Assembly (NCBI RefSeq): GCF_900187885.1
Contig: NZ_FYEK01000066.1
Span: forward strand, 1 to 64,000
Direction of reading: 5' to 3'
Length of the DNA: 64,000 nt
Source of the DNA: Thermoflexus hugenholtzii JAD2
GTDB taxonomy: Bacteria > Chloroflexota > Anaerolineae > Thermoflexales > Thermoflexaceae
Under the pieces are notes generated by a model. That model had not been told where the DNA came from, did not search any database, and saw only the letters and a program-made list of their open reading frames with translations. This document shows positions 9,575-18,593 of this stretch, piece by piece. The position numbers were made by a program, and so were the translations under genes. How positions within the stretch are numbered: position 1 is the first letter of the stretch; every line of letters starts with the position of its first letter.

Positions 9575-11095
9575 ATGGTTCGGGATCCGCTCATTTGGGG
9601 GAAGATCGTGTCGGCAGAGAAGCGCGCCATCGCGCGGGTGCTCCGGGCGGTCCGGGAGGCCGCCCGTCGCTTCTCCCTTTTCTCTCCCGGGGAGACCGTG
9701 GTGGTCGGGGTCTCGGGGGGGCCGGACTCCCTGTGCCTGATGGACGCGCTGCACACGCTGGCTCCCGAGCTGGGGATCGCCCTGCACATCGCCCATCTCC
9801 ACCACGGCCTGCGGGGAGCGGAGGCCGACGCCGACGCCGCGTTCGTGGCCGAGCAGGCGACGGCGCGCGGGCTCCCTTACACCATCGAGCGCCTCGAGGT
9901 CCGGGCCCTGGCGGAGCGGGAAGGCCTTTCCCTGGAAGAGGCCGCCCGTCAGGCGCGCTACACCTTCCTGGCGGAGGTGGCCGCTCAGGTGGGCAGCCGG
10001 ACCATCGCCGTGGCTCATCATGCGGATGATCAGGTGGAGACCGTGCTGATGCATCTCCTGCGTGGGAGCGGCCTGGCCGGGCTGCGGGGGATGCGCCCGT
10101 GCATGCCCCTCACGGAATACCACGGATTGCTTCGTCGGCCCCCGGAGGGGCTCCGGCTGGTGCGGCCGCTCCTCGGCGTCTGGCGGAGCGAGATCGAGGC
10201 CTACTTACAAGCCCGGGGGCTGACCCCCCGTTTCGATCGCTCGAACCTGGACCTTACTTTCTTCCGCAACCGGCTACGCCATGAGGTGCTGCCGTTCCTG
10301 GAGCGCCTCAACCCCCGCCTGCGGGAGACCTGGTGGCGGATGGCGGAGGCCCTCGCCGCCGACTACGAGTTCCTGGAGCAGACCCTGCGTCAGGTCTGGC
10401 CCACCTTCGTGGCCCTCGAGGAGCCGGAGCGGATCGTCTTCGATCTCGCGCGCTGGCGGGAGCTCCCCCTCAGCCTGCGGCGCATGGCCTTGCGGGAGGC
10501 CGCCTTCCGGCTGGCCCATCGCCTGCGGGACCTGCGGTTCGAGCACGTGGAGGAGGCGATCCGGATGGCGGAAGAGGAGATGACCGGAGGGATGCTGACC
10601 TGGCCGGAGGGCCTGCGGGTCGCCGTCGCCTACGGAACCCTCATCCTCGCTCGAGAGGGCGCCCTCTGGCCGGAGCCGGACCTGCCGCTGCTGTCGGGAG
10701 CTCTCCACTTACAGCCGGGGGAGACGCTCTGGCCGGACGGCCGGTGGGTGGTGATCTGGGAGGAGCTTCCGGCATGGGATCCCGCCCGGCTGCAGCATGC
10801 GGATCTGTGGACCCTGTACCTGGATGCGGAGCAGGCGGGGGAGTCGCTGCGCTTCCGGACCCGGCGCCCGGGGGATCGCTTCCACCCGGCGGGGATGCCC
10901 GGGCCGGTCCGCCTGAAGACCTTCCTGATCAACCAGAAGATCCCGCAGGCCTGGCGGGATCGCTGGCCCCTGCTGGTGAACGAGCGGGAAGAGATCCTGT
11001 GGGTGGCGGGGGTGCGGCCCGCGGCCTCCATCCGCCCCGGCCCGCATTCCCGCTGCGTATGGCGGATCGCCATCCGAAGGGCGGCAACAGGATGA
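9575..11095 (+). CDS. tilS: tRNA(Ile)-lysidine synthase
   Basis: Attaches lysine to C34 of the CAU-anticodon isoleucine tRNA so that it reads AUA. The PP-loop VGVSGGPDSLCLMDALH (about residue 50) binds ATP; HLHHGLRG, AHHADDQVET and LLRGSGLAGLRGM are further N-type ATPase motifs of the family. The long form with C-terminal domains is present (FRTRRPGDRFHPAGM, then KTFLINQKIPQAWRDRWPLL). About 506 residues from the ATG at 9575; an in-frame GTG at 9608 is an equally plausible start. It ends 4 bp from the convergent Crp/Fnr gene. Confidence 0.94.
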   Translation: MVRDPLIWGKIVSAEKRAIARVLRAVREAARRFSLFSPGETVVVGVSGGPDSLCLMDALHTLAPELGIALHIAHLHHGLRGAEADADAAFVAEQATARGLPYTIERLEVRALAEREGLSLEEAARQARYTFLAEVAAQVGSRTIAVAHHADDQVETVLMHLLRGSGLAGLRGMRPCMPLTEYHGLLRRPPEGLRLVRPLLGVWRSEIEAYLQARGLTPRFDRSNLDLTFFRNRLRHEVLPFLERLNPRLRETWWRMAEALAADYEFLEQTLRQVWPTFVALEEPERIVFDLARWRELPLSLRRMALREAAFRLAHRLRDLRFEHVEEAIRMAEEEMTGGMLTWPEGLRVAVAYGTLILAREGALWPEPDLPLLSGALHLQPGETLWPDGRWVVIWEELPAWDPARLQHADLWTLYLDAEQAGESLRFRTRRPGDRFHPAGMPGPVRLKTFLINQKIPQAWRDRWPLLVNEREEILWVAGVRPAASIRPGPHSRCVWRIAIRRAATG

Positions 11096-11099
11096 CCGC

Positions 11100-11807
11100 T
11101 CAGCCATTGCCGTGCGCTTCCCCCTCGCTGTGAGCCAGCTCCCGCAGCGCGTCCAAATCCCGGATCCGGATATATCCTCCCCGCTCCGTGCGGATCCACC
11201 CCGCCCGGGTCCAGCGGCTCAGGATCCGGATGGCCGTCTCCAGGGTAGTGCCCGCCATGCGGGCGATATCCTCCCGGGAGAGGGGGATGGTGATCCGAAG
11301 GCCTTCCGCTTCGGGTTGGCCCGCGCGTTCCGCCAGGGTCAGCACCACGTAGGCGATGCGGTTCTCCACCCGCTCCAGGATCAGCGCCCGGATGGACATG
11401 GCCCGCTCCAGGCGCTGACCCAGCATCTGAAGCAACCGGACGGCCACGCGGGGATAGCGCTCCAGGAGCTCCAGATAGGCGGCGCGGGGGATCCGAAGGA
11501 CAGTGACAGGAGTGGCAGCCTGGGCCGTGGCCGGGTTACGACTCAACAGAAGGGTCGCCCCGCCAAATACCTCCCCCGGGCCCAGGAGCTCCAGGATGAC
11601 TTCTTTGCCCGGGGAGGCCTGACGCAACATCCGAACCCGTCCCTCCGCCACGATCCAAACTGCGTCGGCCTCATCACCCTGATGGAAAATATACCGCTCC
11701 GCCGGGAAGGAGAGCACCTCCGTCCAGTGGCCGATCTCGTGATAGGCGTCTACGTCCAGGCCCGCGAACAGAGAGACCCTCTGCAGGATCTCGATCAGGG
11801 AACCCAT
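11100..11807 (-). CDS. Crp/Fnr-family transcription regulator
   Basis: A 235-residue regulator with an N-terminal cyclic-nucleotide-binding fold (about 10-125; FHQGDEADAVWIVAEGRVRM and LLGPGEVFGGATLL) and a C-terminal winged helix (about 155-225; LSREDIARMAGTTLETAIRIL is the recognition region). There is no cluster of Cys for an Fe-S centre, so an Fnr-type oxygen sensor is unlikely; the effector is unknown. The ATG at 11807 is preferred over one seven codons upstream because of the GGGGGA spacing. It is divergent from hisG and convergent with tilS. Its targets are unknown, but a Crp-like activator would suit the glnA-type promoters in this window. Confidence 0.88.
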   Translation of the reverse strand: MGSLIEILQRVSLFAGLDVDAYHEIGHWTEVLSFPAERYIFHQGDEADAVWIVAEGRVRMLRQASPGKEVILELLGPGEVFGGATLLLSRNPATAQAATPVTVLRIPRAAYLELLERYPRVAVRLLQMLGQRLERAMSIRALILERVENRIAYVVLTLAERAGQPEAEGLRITIPLSREDIARMAGTTLETAIRILSRWTRAGWIRTERGGYIRIRDLDALRELAHSEGEAHGNG

Positions 11808-11963
11808 CCATCGATCCCCCGGGGCCAATCATCCGACTTCCCCAGTATAACGGGAGGCGGAGGAACACGAAAACGCCGACATCTGACCACCGGCAGGGAC
11901 CATCCAGGGGGCTGCCCCTGCGATAAAATGGGGGAAAATCAGTGGTCTGCAAGGAGGCACGCG
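11808..11963. promoter_or_regulatory. Divergent crp-like / hisG promoter region
   Basis: On the minus strand TATACT (complement of 11844-11849) is a likely -10 for the regulator. On the plus strand TAAAAT at 11924-11929 is a candidate -10 for hisG. A short perfect inverted repeat (CAGGGG-GCTG-CCCCTG, 11905-11920) sits at the -35 position of the hisG promoter and could be an operator. No leader peptide rich in His codons is seen. Confidence 0.4.
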
Positions 11964-13025
11964 TTGCAGGCGCATGGCCTGTGGCAACCGGGCGCGCGGC
12001 GCCCCGGGGAGATCCGGATCGCGCTGCCCAGCAAGGGGCGACTGGAGGAGCCCACGCTGGCCTTCCTGGCCGCATGTGGCCTGGCGGTGGAGAAGACCAA
12101 CCCCCGCCAGTATGTCGCTCGCATTCCCGCCCTGCCGGGCGTCACCGTCCTCTTCCAGCGGGCCGGCGACATCCCCTTGAGCGTCCGGGACGGCGGCGTC
12201 GACTTCGGCATCACCGGCTATGACGTGGTGATGGAGCGCCTGGATCACGATCCCAATGTCCTCATCCTCCACGAGGCCCTCCATTACGGCCACTGCGACC
12301 TGGTCCTGGCGGTGCCCGAATCCTGGCCGGTGGAGACGATGGAGGAGCTGGCTGCCCTCGCCCAATCCCGGGCCCGGGAGGGCCATCCCTTGCGCATCGC
12401 CACCCGCTTCCCCCATCTGGTGGGCCGCTTCCTGCAGGAGCATGGGATCCCCGCCTTCCAGCTGGTGGTCTCCGAGGGCACCCTGGAGGTCGCCCCCAGC
12501 ATCGGCTACGCGGACCTGATCGCTGACCTCACCACCACCGGGACCACGCTCCACGACAACCGCCTGAAGCCCCTGCGGGACGGCATCATCCTCCATGCCC
12601 AGGCCTGCCTGATCGCCAACCGCAAAGCCCTGCGGACCCGGCCGGAGGTCCTGGCCGTGGCGCGGCAGCTGGTGGAGTTCTTCGAGGCCCACCTGCGGGC
12701 GGAAGGCCACTACATGCTCTTCGCCAACATGCGCGGGGAGTCCGCCGAGGCCATCGCCCGCCGCCTGTTCACCCAGACGGATCTGGGCGGCCTCCAGGGC
12801 CCCACCATCTCCCGCGTCTACGTCCGCGAGGAGGACCCCGGCTGGTTCGCCATCCACATCATCGTGCGCAAGGACCGCCTGAACGAGGCCATCCGGCAAC
12901 TGCGGGCCATCGGCGGCAGCGGCGTGGTGGTGGCCCCGGTGACCTACATCTTCGAGGAAGAACCCCCCCGCTGGCAGCGGGTGCTGGACCAGCTGCGCGA
13001 GGCCGAGGAGGCCTCTCCCTCTTAA
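11964..13025 (+). CDS. hisG: ATP phosphoribosyltransferase (long form)
   Basis: First step of histidine biosynthesis: ATP + PRPP to phosphoribosyl-ATP. The catalytic part begins with EIRIALPSKGRLEEPTL and contains RAGDIPLSVRDGGVDFGITGYD and the PRPP-binding TTTGTTLHDNRLKPL. The C-terminal regulatory ACT-like domain (about 270-345, with HIIVRKDRLNEAI) makes it the long, histidine-inhibited type that needs no HisZ. 353 residues, longer than the usual 290-300. The start is a TTG with AAGGAGGC seven bases upstream; the next ATG has no such site. First gene of hisG-hisC-hisB. Confidence 0.94.
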   Translation: MQAHGLWQPGARRPGEIRIALPSKGRLEEPTLAFLAACGLAVEKTNPRQYVARIPALPGVTVLFQRAGDIPLSVRDGGVDFGITGYDVVMERLDHDPNVLILHEALHYGHCDLVLAVPESWPVETMEELAALAQSRAREGHPLRIATRFPHLVGRFLQEHGIPAFQLVVSEGTLEVAPSIGYADLIADLTTTGTTLHDNRLKPLRDGIILHAQACLIANRKALRTRPEVLAVARQLVEFFEAHLRAEGHYMLFANMRGESAEAIARRLFTQTDLGGLQGPTISRVYVREEDPGWFAIHIIVRKDRLNEAIRQLRAIGGSGVVVAPVTYIFEEEPPRWQRVLDQLREAEEASPS

Positions 13026-13050
13026 AACCCGCACACCAGGAGCGATCCGC

Positions 13051-14151
13051 ATGGAACGATGGATCCGACCGGATCTCCGGGATCTCTTGACCTATAGCAT
13101 GGCGGTCTCTCCGGAGGAGCTGGCCGCCGCTTACGGCATCCGGCCGGACCGGCTGATCCGTCTGCACGCCAACGAGAACCCTTACGGGCCCTCCCCGCGC
13201 GCCCGGGAGGCGCTGCGGAACGGGGAATGGCACTGCTATCCGGATCCTCAGGGGCGGGCCCTGCGCCGCGCCCTGGCCGAATACACTGGCCTCGGCCCGG
13301 AGCGGATTGCCCTGGGCAACGGAGCGGATGATGTGATCGATCTCCTGGCTCGGCTGCTGGTCGGGCCCGGGCGGGCGGCCCTCATCGCCGAGCCCACATT
13401 TGAGATGTATGCCCTCTCCGTCCGCTGGCACGGCGGCCGTGTCCACGTCGTCCAACGGGATGAGGAGTTCCGCCTCCCCCGCGAGACGCTCCTCGAGGCG
13501 ATCCGGCGACTGCAGCCCGCCGCCGTCTTCCTGGCCTCCCCCAACAACCCGGACGGCCAGCTGCTCCCCGAGGAGACCCTTCAGGCGGCCCTCGAGGAAG
13601 GCGTAATGGTCATCGTGGACGAGGCCTACTTCGAGTTCTCCGGCCACACCTTCGCCGGATGGCTCCCGCGCTATCCGAACCTGGCCATCGTGCGGACCTT
13701 CAGCAAGTGGGCGGGGCTGGCGGCCCTGCGCCTGGGCTACGCCTTAATGCACCCGGACCTGGTCCGGGCCTACGACGAGGTACGCCCGCCCTTCAACGTC
13801 AACCTGGCGGCGCAGCAGGCCGCTCTGGCTTCTTTGGAGGATCGGGCGTATCTGATGGAGAACGTGGCCCGCCTGGTGGCCGAGCGGGAGCGGCTTTACC
13901 GGGCCCTGCAGGCCTTCCCCTTCCTCCGGCCGTTCCCCAGCCACACCAATTTCATCCTGTGCCGGGTGAGCGGGTGGGACGCCCATCGCCTGTGGGAGGC
14001 GCTGCTGCGGCGCGGGATCCTGGTCCGCCGCTACACCGCGCCGGCGCTCCGGGAGCATATCCGCATTTCGGTGGGGCGGCCGGAGCACAGCGAGGCGCTG
14101 CTCCGGGCCCTGACGGAGATCGCCGAGGAGGTCCCCCATGGCGCCCCGTGA
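13051..14151 (+). CDS. hisC: Histidinol-phosphate aminotransferase
   Basis: A PLP enzyme of 366 residues that transaminates imidazole-acetol phosphate with glutamate. Family features are [15 protein letters not shown] near the N-terminus, [27 protein letters not shown] and the PLP-lysine segment [16 protein letters not shown] (Lys about 213). The C-terminal FILCRV and HIRISVG complete the fold. It starts 25 bp after hisG and overlaps hisB by 14 bp, so translation is coupled. Confidence 0.95.
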   Translation: MERWIRPDLRDLLTYSMAVSPEELAAAYGIRPDRLIRLHANENPYGPSPRAREALRNGEWHCYPDPQGRALRRALAEYTGLGPERIALGNGADDVIDLLARLLVGPGRAALIAEPTFEMYALSVRWHGGRVHVVQRDEEFRLPRETLLEAIRRLQPAAVFLASPNNPDGQLLPEETLQAALEEGVMVIVDEAYFEFSGHTFAGWLPRYPNLAIVRTFSKWAGLAALRLGYALMHPDLVRAYDEVRPPFNVNLAAQQAALASLEDRAYLMENVARLVAERERLYRALQAFPFLRPFPSHTNFILCRVSGWDAHRLWEALLRRGILVRRYTAPALREHIRISVGRPEHSEALLRALTEIAEEVPHGAP

Positions 14152-14734
14152 GGCCCGACGCCAGCGGCGCACCGCGGAAACCGAGGTGACGGTCTTTCTC
14201 CGACTGGACGGGCGGGGAGAAGCCCGGGTGGAGACCGGCATCGGCTTCCTGGATCACATGCTGCACCTGTTCGCCTTCCACGGGCTCTTCGACCTGGAGG
14301 TCCAGGCCCGGGGGGATCTCCACATCGATCCCCATCACACGGTAGAGGATGTGGCCATCGTGTTGGGACAGGCCCTGGACGAGGCGTTAGGGGATCGAAA
14401 AGGGATCGTGCGGATGGGGCATGCCTATGTGCCGATGGACGAGGCGCTGGCCTTCGTGGCGGTGGATCTCTCCGGCCGGCCTTACGCTGTGCTGGATCTC
14501 CCCTTCGGCGGACCGACGGTGGGGGCCCTGCCCACCTCCCTGATCCCCCACTTCCTGGAAAGCCTGGCGGTCCACGCCCGGATGAACCTGCACGCCCGCC
14601 TGCTCTCCGGGCGGGATGATCACCATCGGGCGGAGGCCCTCTTCAAAGCCCTGGGCCGCGCCCTGGAGCTGGCCGTGCGACCGGACCCCCGACGAGGCGG
14701 TATCCCCTCCACCAAGGGGACGCTCGGATTGTGA
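14138..14734 (+). CDS. hisB: Imidazoleglycerol-phosphate dehydratase
   Basis: Dehydrates imidazoleglycerol phosphate to imidazole-acetol phosphate, the substrate of HisC. A monofunctional dehydratase of 198 residues without a histidinol phosphatase domain. The metal-binding His clusters are clear: [38 protein letters not shown] and the C-terminal [14 protein letters not shown]. The product ends with STKGTLGL as in most HisB proteins. Other his genes are not in this window. Confidence 0.96.
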   Translation: MAPREARRQRRTAETEVTVFLRLDGRGEARVETGIGFLDHMLHLFAFHGLFDLEVQARGDLHIDPHHTVEDVAIVLGQALDEALGDRKGIVRMGHAYVPMDEALAFVAVDLSGRPYAVLDLPFGGPTVGALPTSLIPHFLESLAVHARMNLHARLLSGRDDHHRAEALFKALGRALELAVRPDPRRGGIPSTKGTLGL

Positions 14735-14843
14735 TCTTTTTCCCAATATGACGGCGATCATAGGCCCCCTCCCCTTCTCCGGGGGAAACTAAGCATGACC
14801 TCGGCTTTGCGAACGCAGCAGCATTCCTCGGAGGAGGTGGGCG
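14735..14843 (+). promoter_or_regulatory. Upstream region of the heme-copper enzyme cluster
   Basis: This 109-bp gap has a small inverted repeat, ATGA-N6-TCAT (14748-14761), and a GGAGGAGGTGGG ribosome binding site before the small membrane-protein gene. No convincing promoter hexamers or terminator were found, so read-through from hisB is possible. Confidence 0.25.
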
Positions 14844-14987
14844 ATGGAGAAGGAACAGATCCCGCTGGGACAGATGATCTTCGATGAGCTGTTCCTCCTT
14901 TTCCTTCTCTCCCTCGTCATCAGCCTGATCCTTTACAACATCTGGGGTCTGCTGGATCTGCTGCGAACTCCTCTCCTGGTCCCCTGA
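14844..14987 (+). CDS. Small single-span subunit of the heme-copper enzyme cluster
   Basis: A 47-codon gene with an excellent GGAGGAGGTGGGCG before its ATG. The product has a charged N-terminus (MEKEQIPLGQ), one hydrophobic span of about 22 residues (LFLLFLLSLVISLILYNIW) and a short tail ending in LLVP. Its place directly upstream of the subunit II gene (16-bp gap) matches the tiny IIa subunit of ba3-type oxidases, which is a single helix filling a missing span of subunit II. Sequence similarity cannot be judged at this length. The position supports the assignment and the exact role is inferred. Confidence 0.75.
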   Translation: MEKEQIPLGQMIFDELFLLFLLSLVISLILYNIWGLLDLLRTPLLVP

Positions 14988-15003
14988 AAGAAAGGAGGGC
15001 CCT

Positions 15004-15522
15004 ATGTTCGCGCCGCCGCGGGTGTGGTGGAGGCCCCTGGACCGCCTGGAGCGGACCTGGCTGTTGTTGGCCTTCGCCTGGTGCCTGGTGCTCTTTATCA
15101 TGATGCCGGTCTGGTTGATCCTCGGCCGGCATAACGTCCCGGCGACCACTTATCGGGCTGCCCCTGCCCAATTCCAGCAGCGGGTGGAGGAATTCGTCCG
15201 CCAATATCAGGTTGGCACGGAGAAGGGCATCCCGGTCGTGGAGCCCCCTCCCGGGGATGTCTACCTCCTGGCCCGTCAGTGGCAATGGTACCCCATCCTC
15301 AAGCTTAAGAAAGGACAGACCTACCGCCTCCACGTTTCCTCGATCGATGTGCAGCATGGTTTCTCCATCCAGCCTGCCAACCTGACGTTTCAGATCTTGC
15401 CGGAATACGTCTATGTGATCACCTTGACCCCGCTGACAAGCGGAGAGTTCTCCATCGTCTGCAACGAGTTTTGCTACATCGGACATCACGTGATGGTCGG
15501 GCGCATCCTGGTCACGGATTGA
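15004..15522 (+). CDS. Heme-copper enzyme subunit II with CuA site (ba3-like)
   Basis: A 172-residue membrane-anchored electron-entry subunit. One N-terminal span (about 18-40) is followed by a periplasmic cupredoxin domain. All CuA ligands are present: His in SSIDVQHGFS, then Cys-x-Glu-x-Cys-x3-His-x2-Met in CNEFCYIGHHVM near the C-terminus. The single span and short length match B-family (ba3) subunit II. Electrons would come from a cytochrome c or a small copper protein. It follows AAAGGAGGGCCCT and precedes the catalytic subunit by 14 bp. Confidence 0.92.
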   Translation: MFAPPRVWWRPLDRLERTWLLLAFAWCLVLFIMMPVWLILGRHNVPATTYRAAPAQFQQRVEEFVRQYQVGTEKGIPVVEPPPGDVYLLARQWQWYPILKLKKGQTYRLHVSSIDVQHGFSIQPANLTFQILPEYVYVITLTPLTSGEFSIVCNEFCYIGHHVMVGRILVTD

Positions 15523-15536
15523 GAAAGGAGGCCGGC

Positions 15537-17249
15537 ATGGCGGCTCCAGCCATTCCGCTTGGTGAAGAGAAGGCGATCTTCCGCGTTTGCCCGGTGACCC
15601 GGCTGCGGGTGGATCTGGCGGCGGAGCGGATGATCATCGCCAACGCCACCGCGGCGGTGATCTTCTTGCTCGTCGGCGGGGTCATGGGGCTGCTGCTGGC
15701 CCTGACCCGCTGGGAAGCCGTCCATCTGCTGCCGGCCACCTGGTATTATCGTTTGGTGACGGGCCACGGCTTCAACATGCTGGTGGCCTGGATCGTCTTC
15801 TTTGAGGTGGCCGGGCTCTATTTCGGGAGCACGGTGCTCTTGAACGCCCGGCTGGCAAGCCCGTGGGCGGCCCGCCTCGCCTTCGCCCTGATGCTCCTGG
15901 GGGCCCTGCTGGTGAACGGGATCGTCCTCGCCGGGCGCGCGGATGTGATGTTCACGGCCTATGTGCCCTTGAAGGCCCATCCCCTCTTCTATCTGGGGGT
16001 CATCCTCTTCGCCGTGGGCGCGTTGATCGCGGTGGCGCTCTTCTTCGTCAACCTTCTCATCGCCCGCCTGGAGGGTCGCTATACGGGCTCCGTGCCCCTG
16101 GTGGTCTTCGGGCTGGCGACGGCCGCCATCATCGCCACCTACACCCTGCTCTCCGGGGCCATCGCTTTCATCCCTGCCTTCTTCTGGTCCCTGGGGTGGC
16201 TGCGCACCTATGATCCGGGCTTCTATCGCAACCTCTTCTGGGGCTTCGGGCACCCGGCCCAGCAGATCAACCTGGCCGCCATGGTAGCGGTGTGGTATGC
16301 GCTGGCCGCGATCACCGTTGGCGCGACGCCGATCAACGAGAAACTCTGCCGGCTGGCTTTTGTTCTCTATATCCTGTTCATCAACCTGGGCGCCGCTCAC
16401 CACCTCCTCGTGGACCCCGGCCTGAGCTTCGCGTGGAAAATGTTCAACACGTCCTATGCGATGTATCTGGCCGTCCTGGGGAGCCTGATCCACGCCTTCT
16501 CGATCCCGGCGGCCGTGGAAGTGGCATTGCGACGCCAGGGGTATCGCCGGGGGCTCTTCGAGTGGCTGCGCCGGGCCCCATGGCAGGAGCCGGGGTTCGC
16601 CGCCCTGGTGGTCTCCATGGTCCTCTTCGGCTGGTTGGGAGGGGTGAGCGGGGTGATCATCGGCACGGAGCAGCTCAACATGCAGTTCCATAACACCCTG
16701 GCGGTGCCCGGGCATTTCCACGCCACGGTGGTCGGGGGCACCACCCTGGCCTTCATGGGGCTGACCTATTACCTCATCCCCCTCATCTTCCGGAGGGAGC
16801 TTCGGCTGAAGCGACTGGCCTCGTATCAGCCTTACGTGTTTGGTTTCGGGATGTTGCTGCTGATCTTGGGCTTCCTGCTCAGCGGCACCCTGGGGGTTCC
16901 TCGCCGGGACTGGGCCGTCTTCAAAACCCCCGCTGCTTTCTCTACGCTGATTCCTGAATCCGCCCAGTTCACCCTCGCCATCGCCGGCCTCGGCGGCGTG
17001 ATCGCCTCGATCGGCGGCGCCATGTTCCTCCTCGTCGTCCTGAGCTCCGTGCTCACCGGGGCCGTTCAGGAAGCCCGCTCCCTCCGCCTGGTGGTCGCGA
17101 GCCCGGCGGATCCGCCCGAAGCGGCGGAAACTGCCCATGAGGAGCCCCGGGGGACCTTCGTGATCGCGCTGGCCTTCCTGGCCTTCTTCATCCTGGTTTA
17201 CTTCCGAAACTGGTGGCTACTGGGGCTCCGGAGCTGGCTAGTTCATTGA
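15537..17249 (+). CDS. B-family heme-copper subunit I lacking the cross-linked Tyr (oxidase or NO reductase)
   Basis: The 570-residue catalytic subunit, with about 13 spans. All heme and copper histidines of ba3 oxidases are visible: His77 (TGHGFNM, low-spin heme), His239 (WGFGHPAQQ, CuB), His288-His289 (GAAHHLLVDPG, CuB), His393 and His395 (VPGHFHATV, high- and low-spin hemes). However, the fourth residue after His239 is Gln243, whereas proton-pumping oxidases have the Tyr that is covalently linked to this His (HPxVY). Loss of that Tyr is characteristic of NO reductases in this superfamily, so NO reduction is as likely as O2 reduction. The ATG has AAAGGAGGCCGGC upstream. Confidence 0.85.
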   Translation: MAAPAIPLGEEKAIFRVCPVTRLRVDLAAERMIIANATAAVIFLLVGGVMGLLLALTRWEAVHLLPATWYYRLVTGHGFNMLVAWIVFFEVAGLYFGSTVLLNARLASPWAARLAFALMLLGALLVNGIVLAGRADVMFTAYVPLKAHPLFYLGVILFAVGALIAVALFFVNLLIARLEGRYTGSVPLVVFGLATAAIIATYTLLSGAIAFIPAFFWSLGWLRTYDPGFYRNLFWGFGHPAQQINLAAMVAVWYALAAITVGATPINEKLCRLAFVLYILFINLGAAHHLLVDPGLSFAWKMFNTSYAMYLAVLGSLIHAFSIPAAVEVALRRQGYRRGLFEWLRRAPWQEPGFAALVVSMVLFGWLGGVSGVIIGTEQLNMQFHNTLAVPGHFHATVVGGTTLAFMGLTYYLIPLIFRRELRLKRLASYQPYVFGFGMLLLILGFLLSGTLGVPRRDWAVFKTPAAFSTLIPESAQFTLAIAGLGGVIASIGGAMFLLVVLSSVLTGAVQEARSLRLVVASPADPPEAAETAHEEPRGTFVIALAFLAFFILVYFRNWWLLGLRSWLVH

Positions 17250-17300
17250 CCGGGCACTCCAAACGCCGAAGATCGCTTCAAACATTTCCAGGGCGAAGAA

Positions 17301-17346
17301 AAAGCACAGGGTGCGGGCAGATATCCGGCCCTGTGCTTTGTTTTTC
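17301..17346 (+). terminator. Intrinsic terminator of the heme-copper cluster
   Basis: A perfect 11-bp stem (AAAGCACAGGG at 17301-17311 with 17329-17339) is followed by GTTTTTC. The A-rich sequence on the 5' side would also allow it to work in the other direction. It closes the operon 50 bp after subunit I. Confidence 0.88.
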
Positions 17347-17465
17347 ATGCTCCTTTTTGAATCGCAACATCCGGGTACATCGAGTAGAATGATTCCAGAG
17401 CCCGGTCCGCTGCAGATCCTCAACACCTCGGTTCCCTGCATTCGGCACGAGCCTGGAGAAGGGCC

Positions 17466-18380
17466 ATGGACGATCGCGCGCTGTTTTCGCGAGCCTGGCG
17501 AATCGTGAGCGGCCACAGATCCTTGTGGCTGTTCGGGTTCATCGCCGGTTTCGGACCTCCCATGGCCCTCTTCCAGTTCAGCGGGAACGCCTTCATCGCT
17601 TTCCCTCGATCTCCTGAAGAGCTCCGGGGGCTCCTTCTCCACCCCTCCTTTCCATGGGTGTGGGCAGGGATTTCCCTTCTGGCCCTTTTCACTTTGGTTA
17701 TGTGGCTCCTCATCAACGCATCCGGGCACGCCGCGCTGATTGTTCTGGTGAACCGCGCAGAGGAGGGCGCGGCGCCCACGCTTTCCGCAGGCTGGGAGGC
17801 CATCCGGCGCTACGGCTGGCGGATCTTCCTGATCCACGGGCTGCTCCGGCTGCCCATCTTTTTACTCGCGGGAGCCTCCGTGCTCCCGCTGATCGTTCCG
17901 ATCGGGCAAGCGCTGGTCGAGGGACGATCGACCATCCCGGGCCCCCAGATCGATCTGGGCCTGTTTTGCTGCTGTCTGGGGGCAACGATCTGGATCCCTG
18001 CCTTGATCCTCTTCAGCTGGATCGAAGCCCTTGCGGATCGGGCATGCATCCTGAACCACCGTTCGATCCGTGCGAGCATCGCTTATGGTTGGAACGCTCT
18101 CCAGCGGCATTCCGGCCAGGTGATCCCCTTCGCCCTGATGCTTTTCGGGATCGGGCTGGGAGTTATGGCACCGCTTTACATCCTTCAAGGAATAACCGGC
18201 TATCAGGCAGGCCAAGCGCCGGATCTGGTTTCCGCTCCCGGTGGGCGCAGGTTACCTCTGATGGGTCTATATATTGCGGAACTGGCGATCAACACGGGGA
18301 CCGCCATGTTCTTCTCGTCATGCTGGACCCTGTTCTACCGTCAGCTCTTCATGGCCGCATCAGATCATGCGAGCCAATGA
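17466..18380 (+). CDS. Polytopic membrane protein of unknown function
   Basis: A 304-residue protein with about six hydrophobic spans (near 17-38, 63-90, 115-145, 165-190, 218-240 and 270-292). Hydrophilic stretches such as NRAEEGAAPTLSAGWEAIRRYGWR and LADRACILNHRSIRASIAYGWNALQR resemble the repeated AxxxGW-type helices of DUF975/DUF7544-like membrane proteins, but I cannot name the family. GGAGAAGGGCC precedes the ATG. It is flanked by strong terminators on both sides, so it is a single-gene unit. TAGAAT at 17385-17390 is a possible -10 box. Confidence 0.75.
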   Translation: MDDRALFSRAWRIVSGHRSLWLFGFIAGFGPPMALFQFSGNAFIAFPRSPEELRGLLLHPSFPWVWAGISLLALFTLVMWLLINASGHAALIVLVNRAEEGAAPTLSAGWEAIRRYGWRIFLIHGLLRLPIFLLAGASVLPLIVPIGQALVEGRSTIPGPQIDLGLFCCCLGATIWIPALILFSWIEALADRACILNHRSIRASIAYGWNALQRHSGQVIPFALMLFGIGLGVMAPLYILQGITGYQAGQAPDLVSAPGGRRLPLMGLYIAELAINTGTAMFFSSCWTLFYRQLFMAASDHASQ

Positions 18381-18383
18381 AGC

Positions 18384-18417
18384 AGGGGCCCAGCGGCGCT
18401 GCGCCCCTACCTTTTTT
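18384..18417 (+). terminator. Intrinsic terminator after the membrane-protein gene
   Basis: A nested hairpin (AGGGGC at 18384-18389 pairing with GCCCCT at 18403-18408, with an inner CAGC/GCTG stem) is followed by CCTTTTTT (T-run at 18412-18417), four bases after the stop codon. The remaining 176 bp up to the LysE-type gene show nothing recognisable. Confidence 0.88.
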
Positions 18418-18593
18418 CGGATATGCGCGCCTGAAGGATCCTTCCTGGGCCACCAGGCCCATCTTTTTCCACACATCGCTTGAGCCCCACTTCAACTCAA
18501 CGATGAAGGGGTACAACCTACTCTGGCAAAGATGGAAAGAAACACGAAGGGGATGGGGGCTTTATAGGCAGCGGGATGTGCCGATCCCTCTGG

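Noticed and set aside
15486-17138. A 550-codon minus-strand frame opposite the heme-copper subunit I gene
   Set aside because: Its composition is the mirror of a membrane protein (Glu, Gln, His, Arg-rich); it is a shadow frame.
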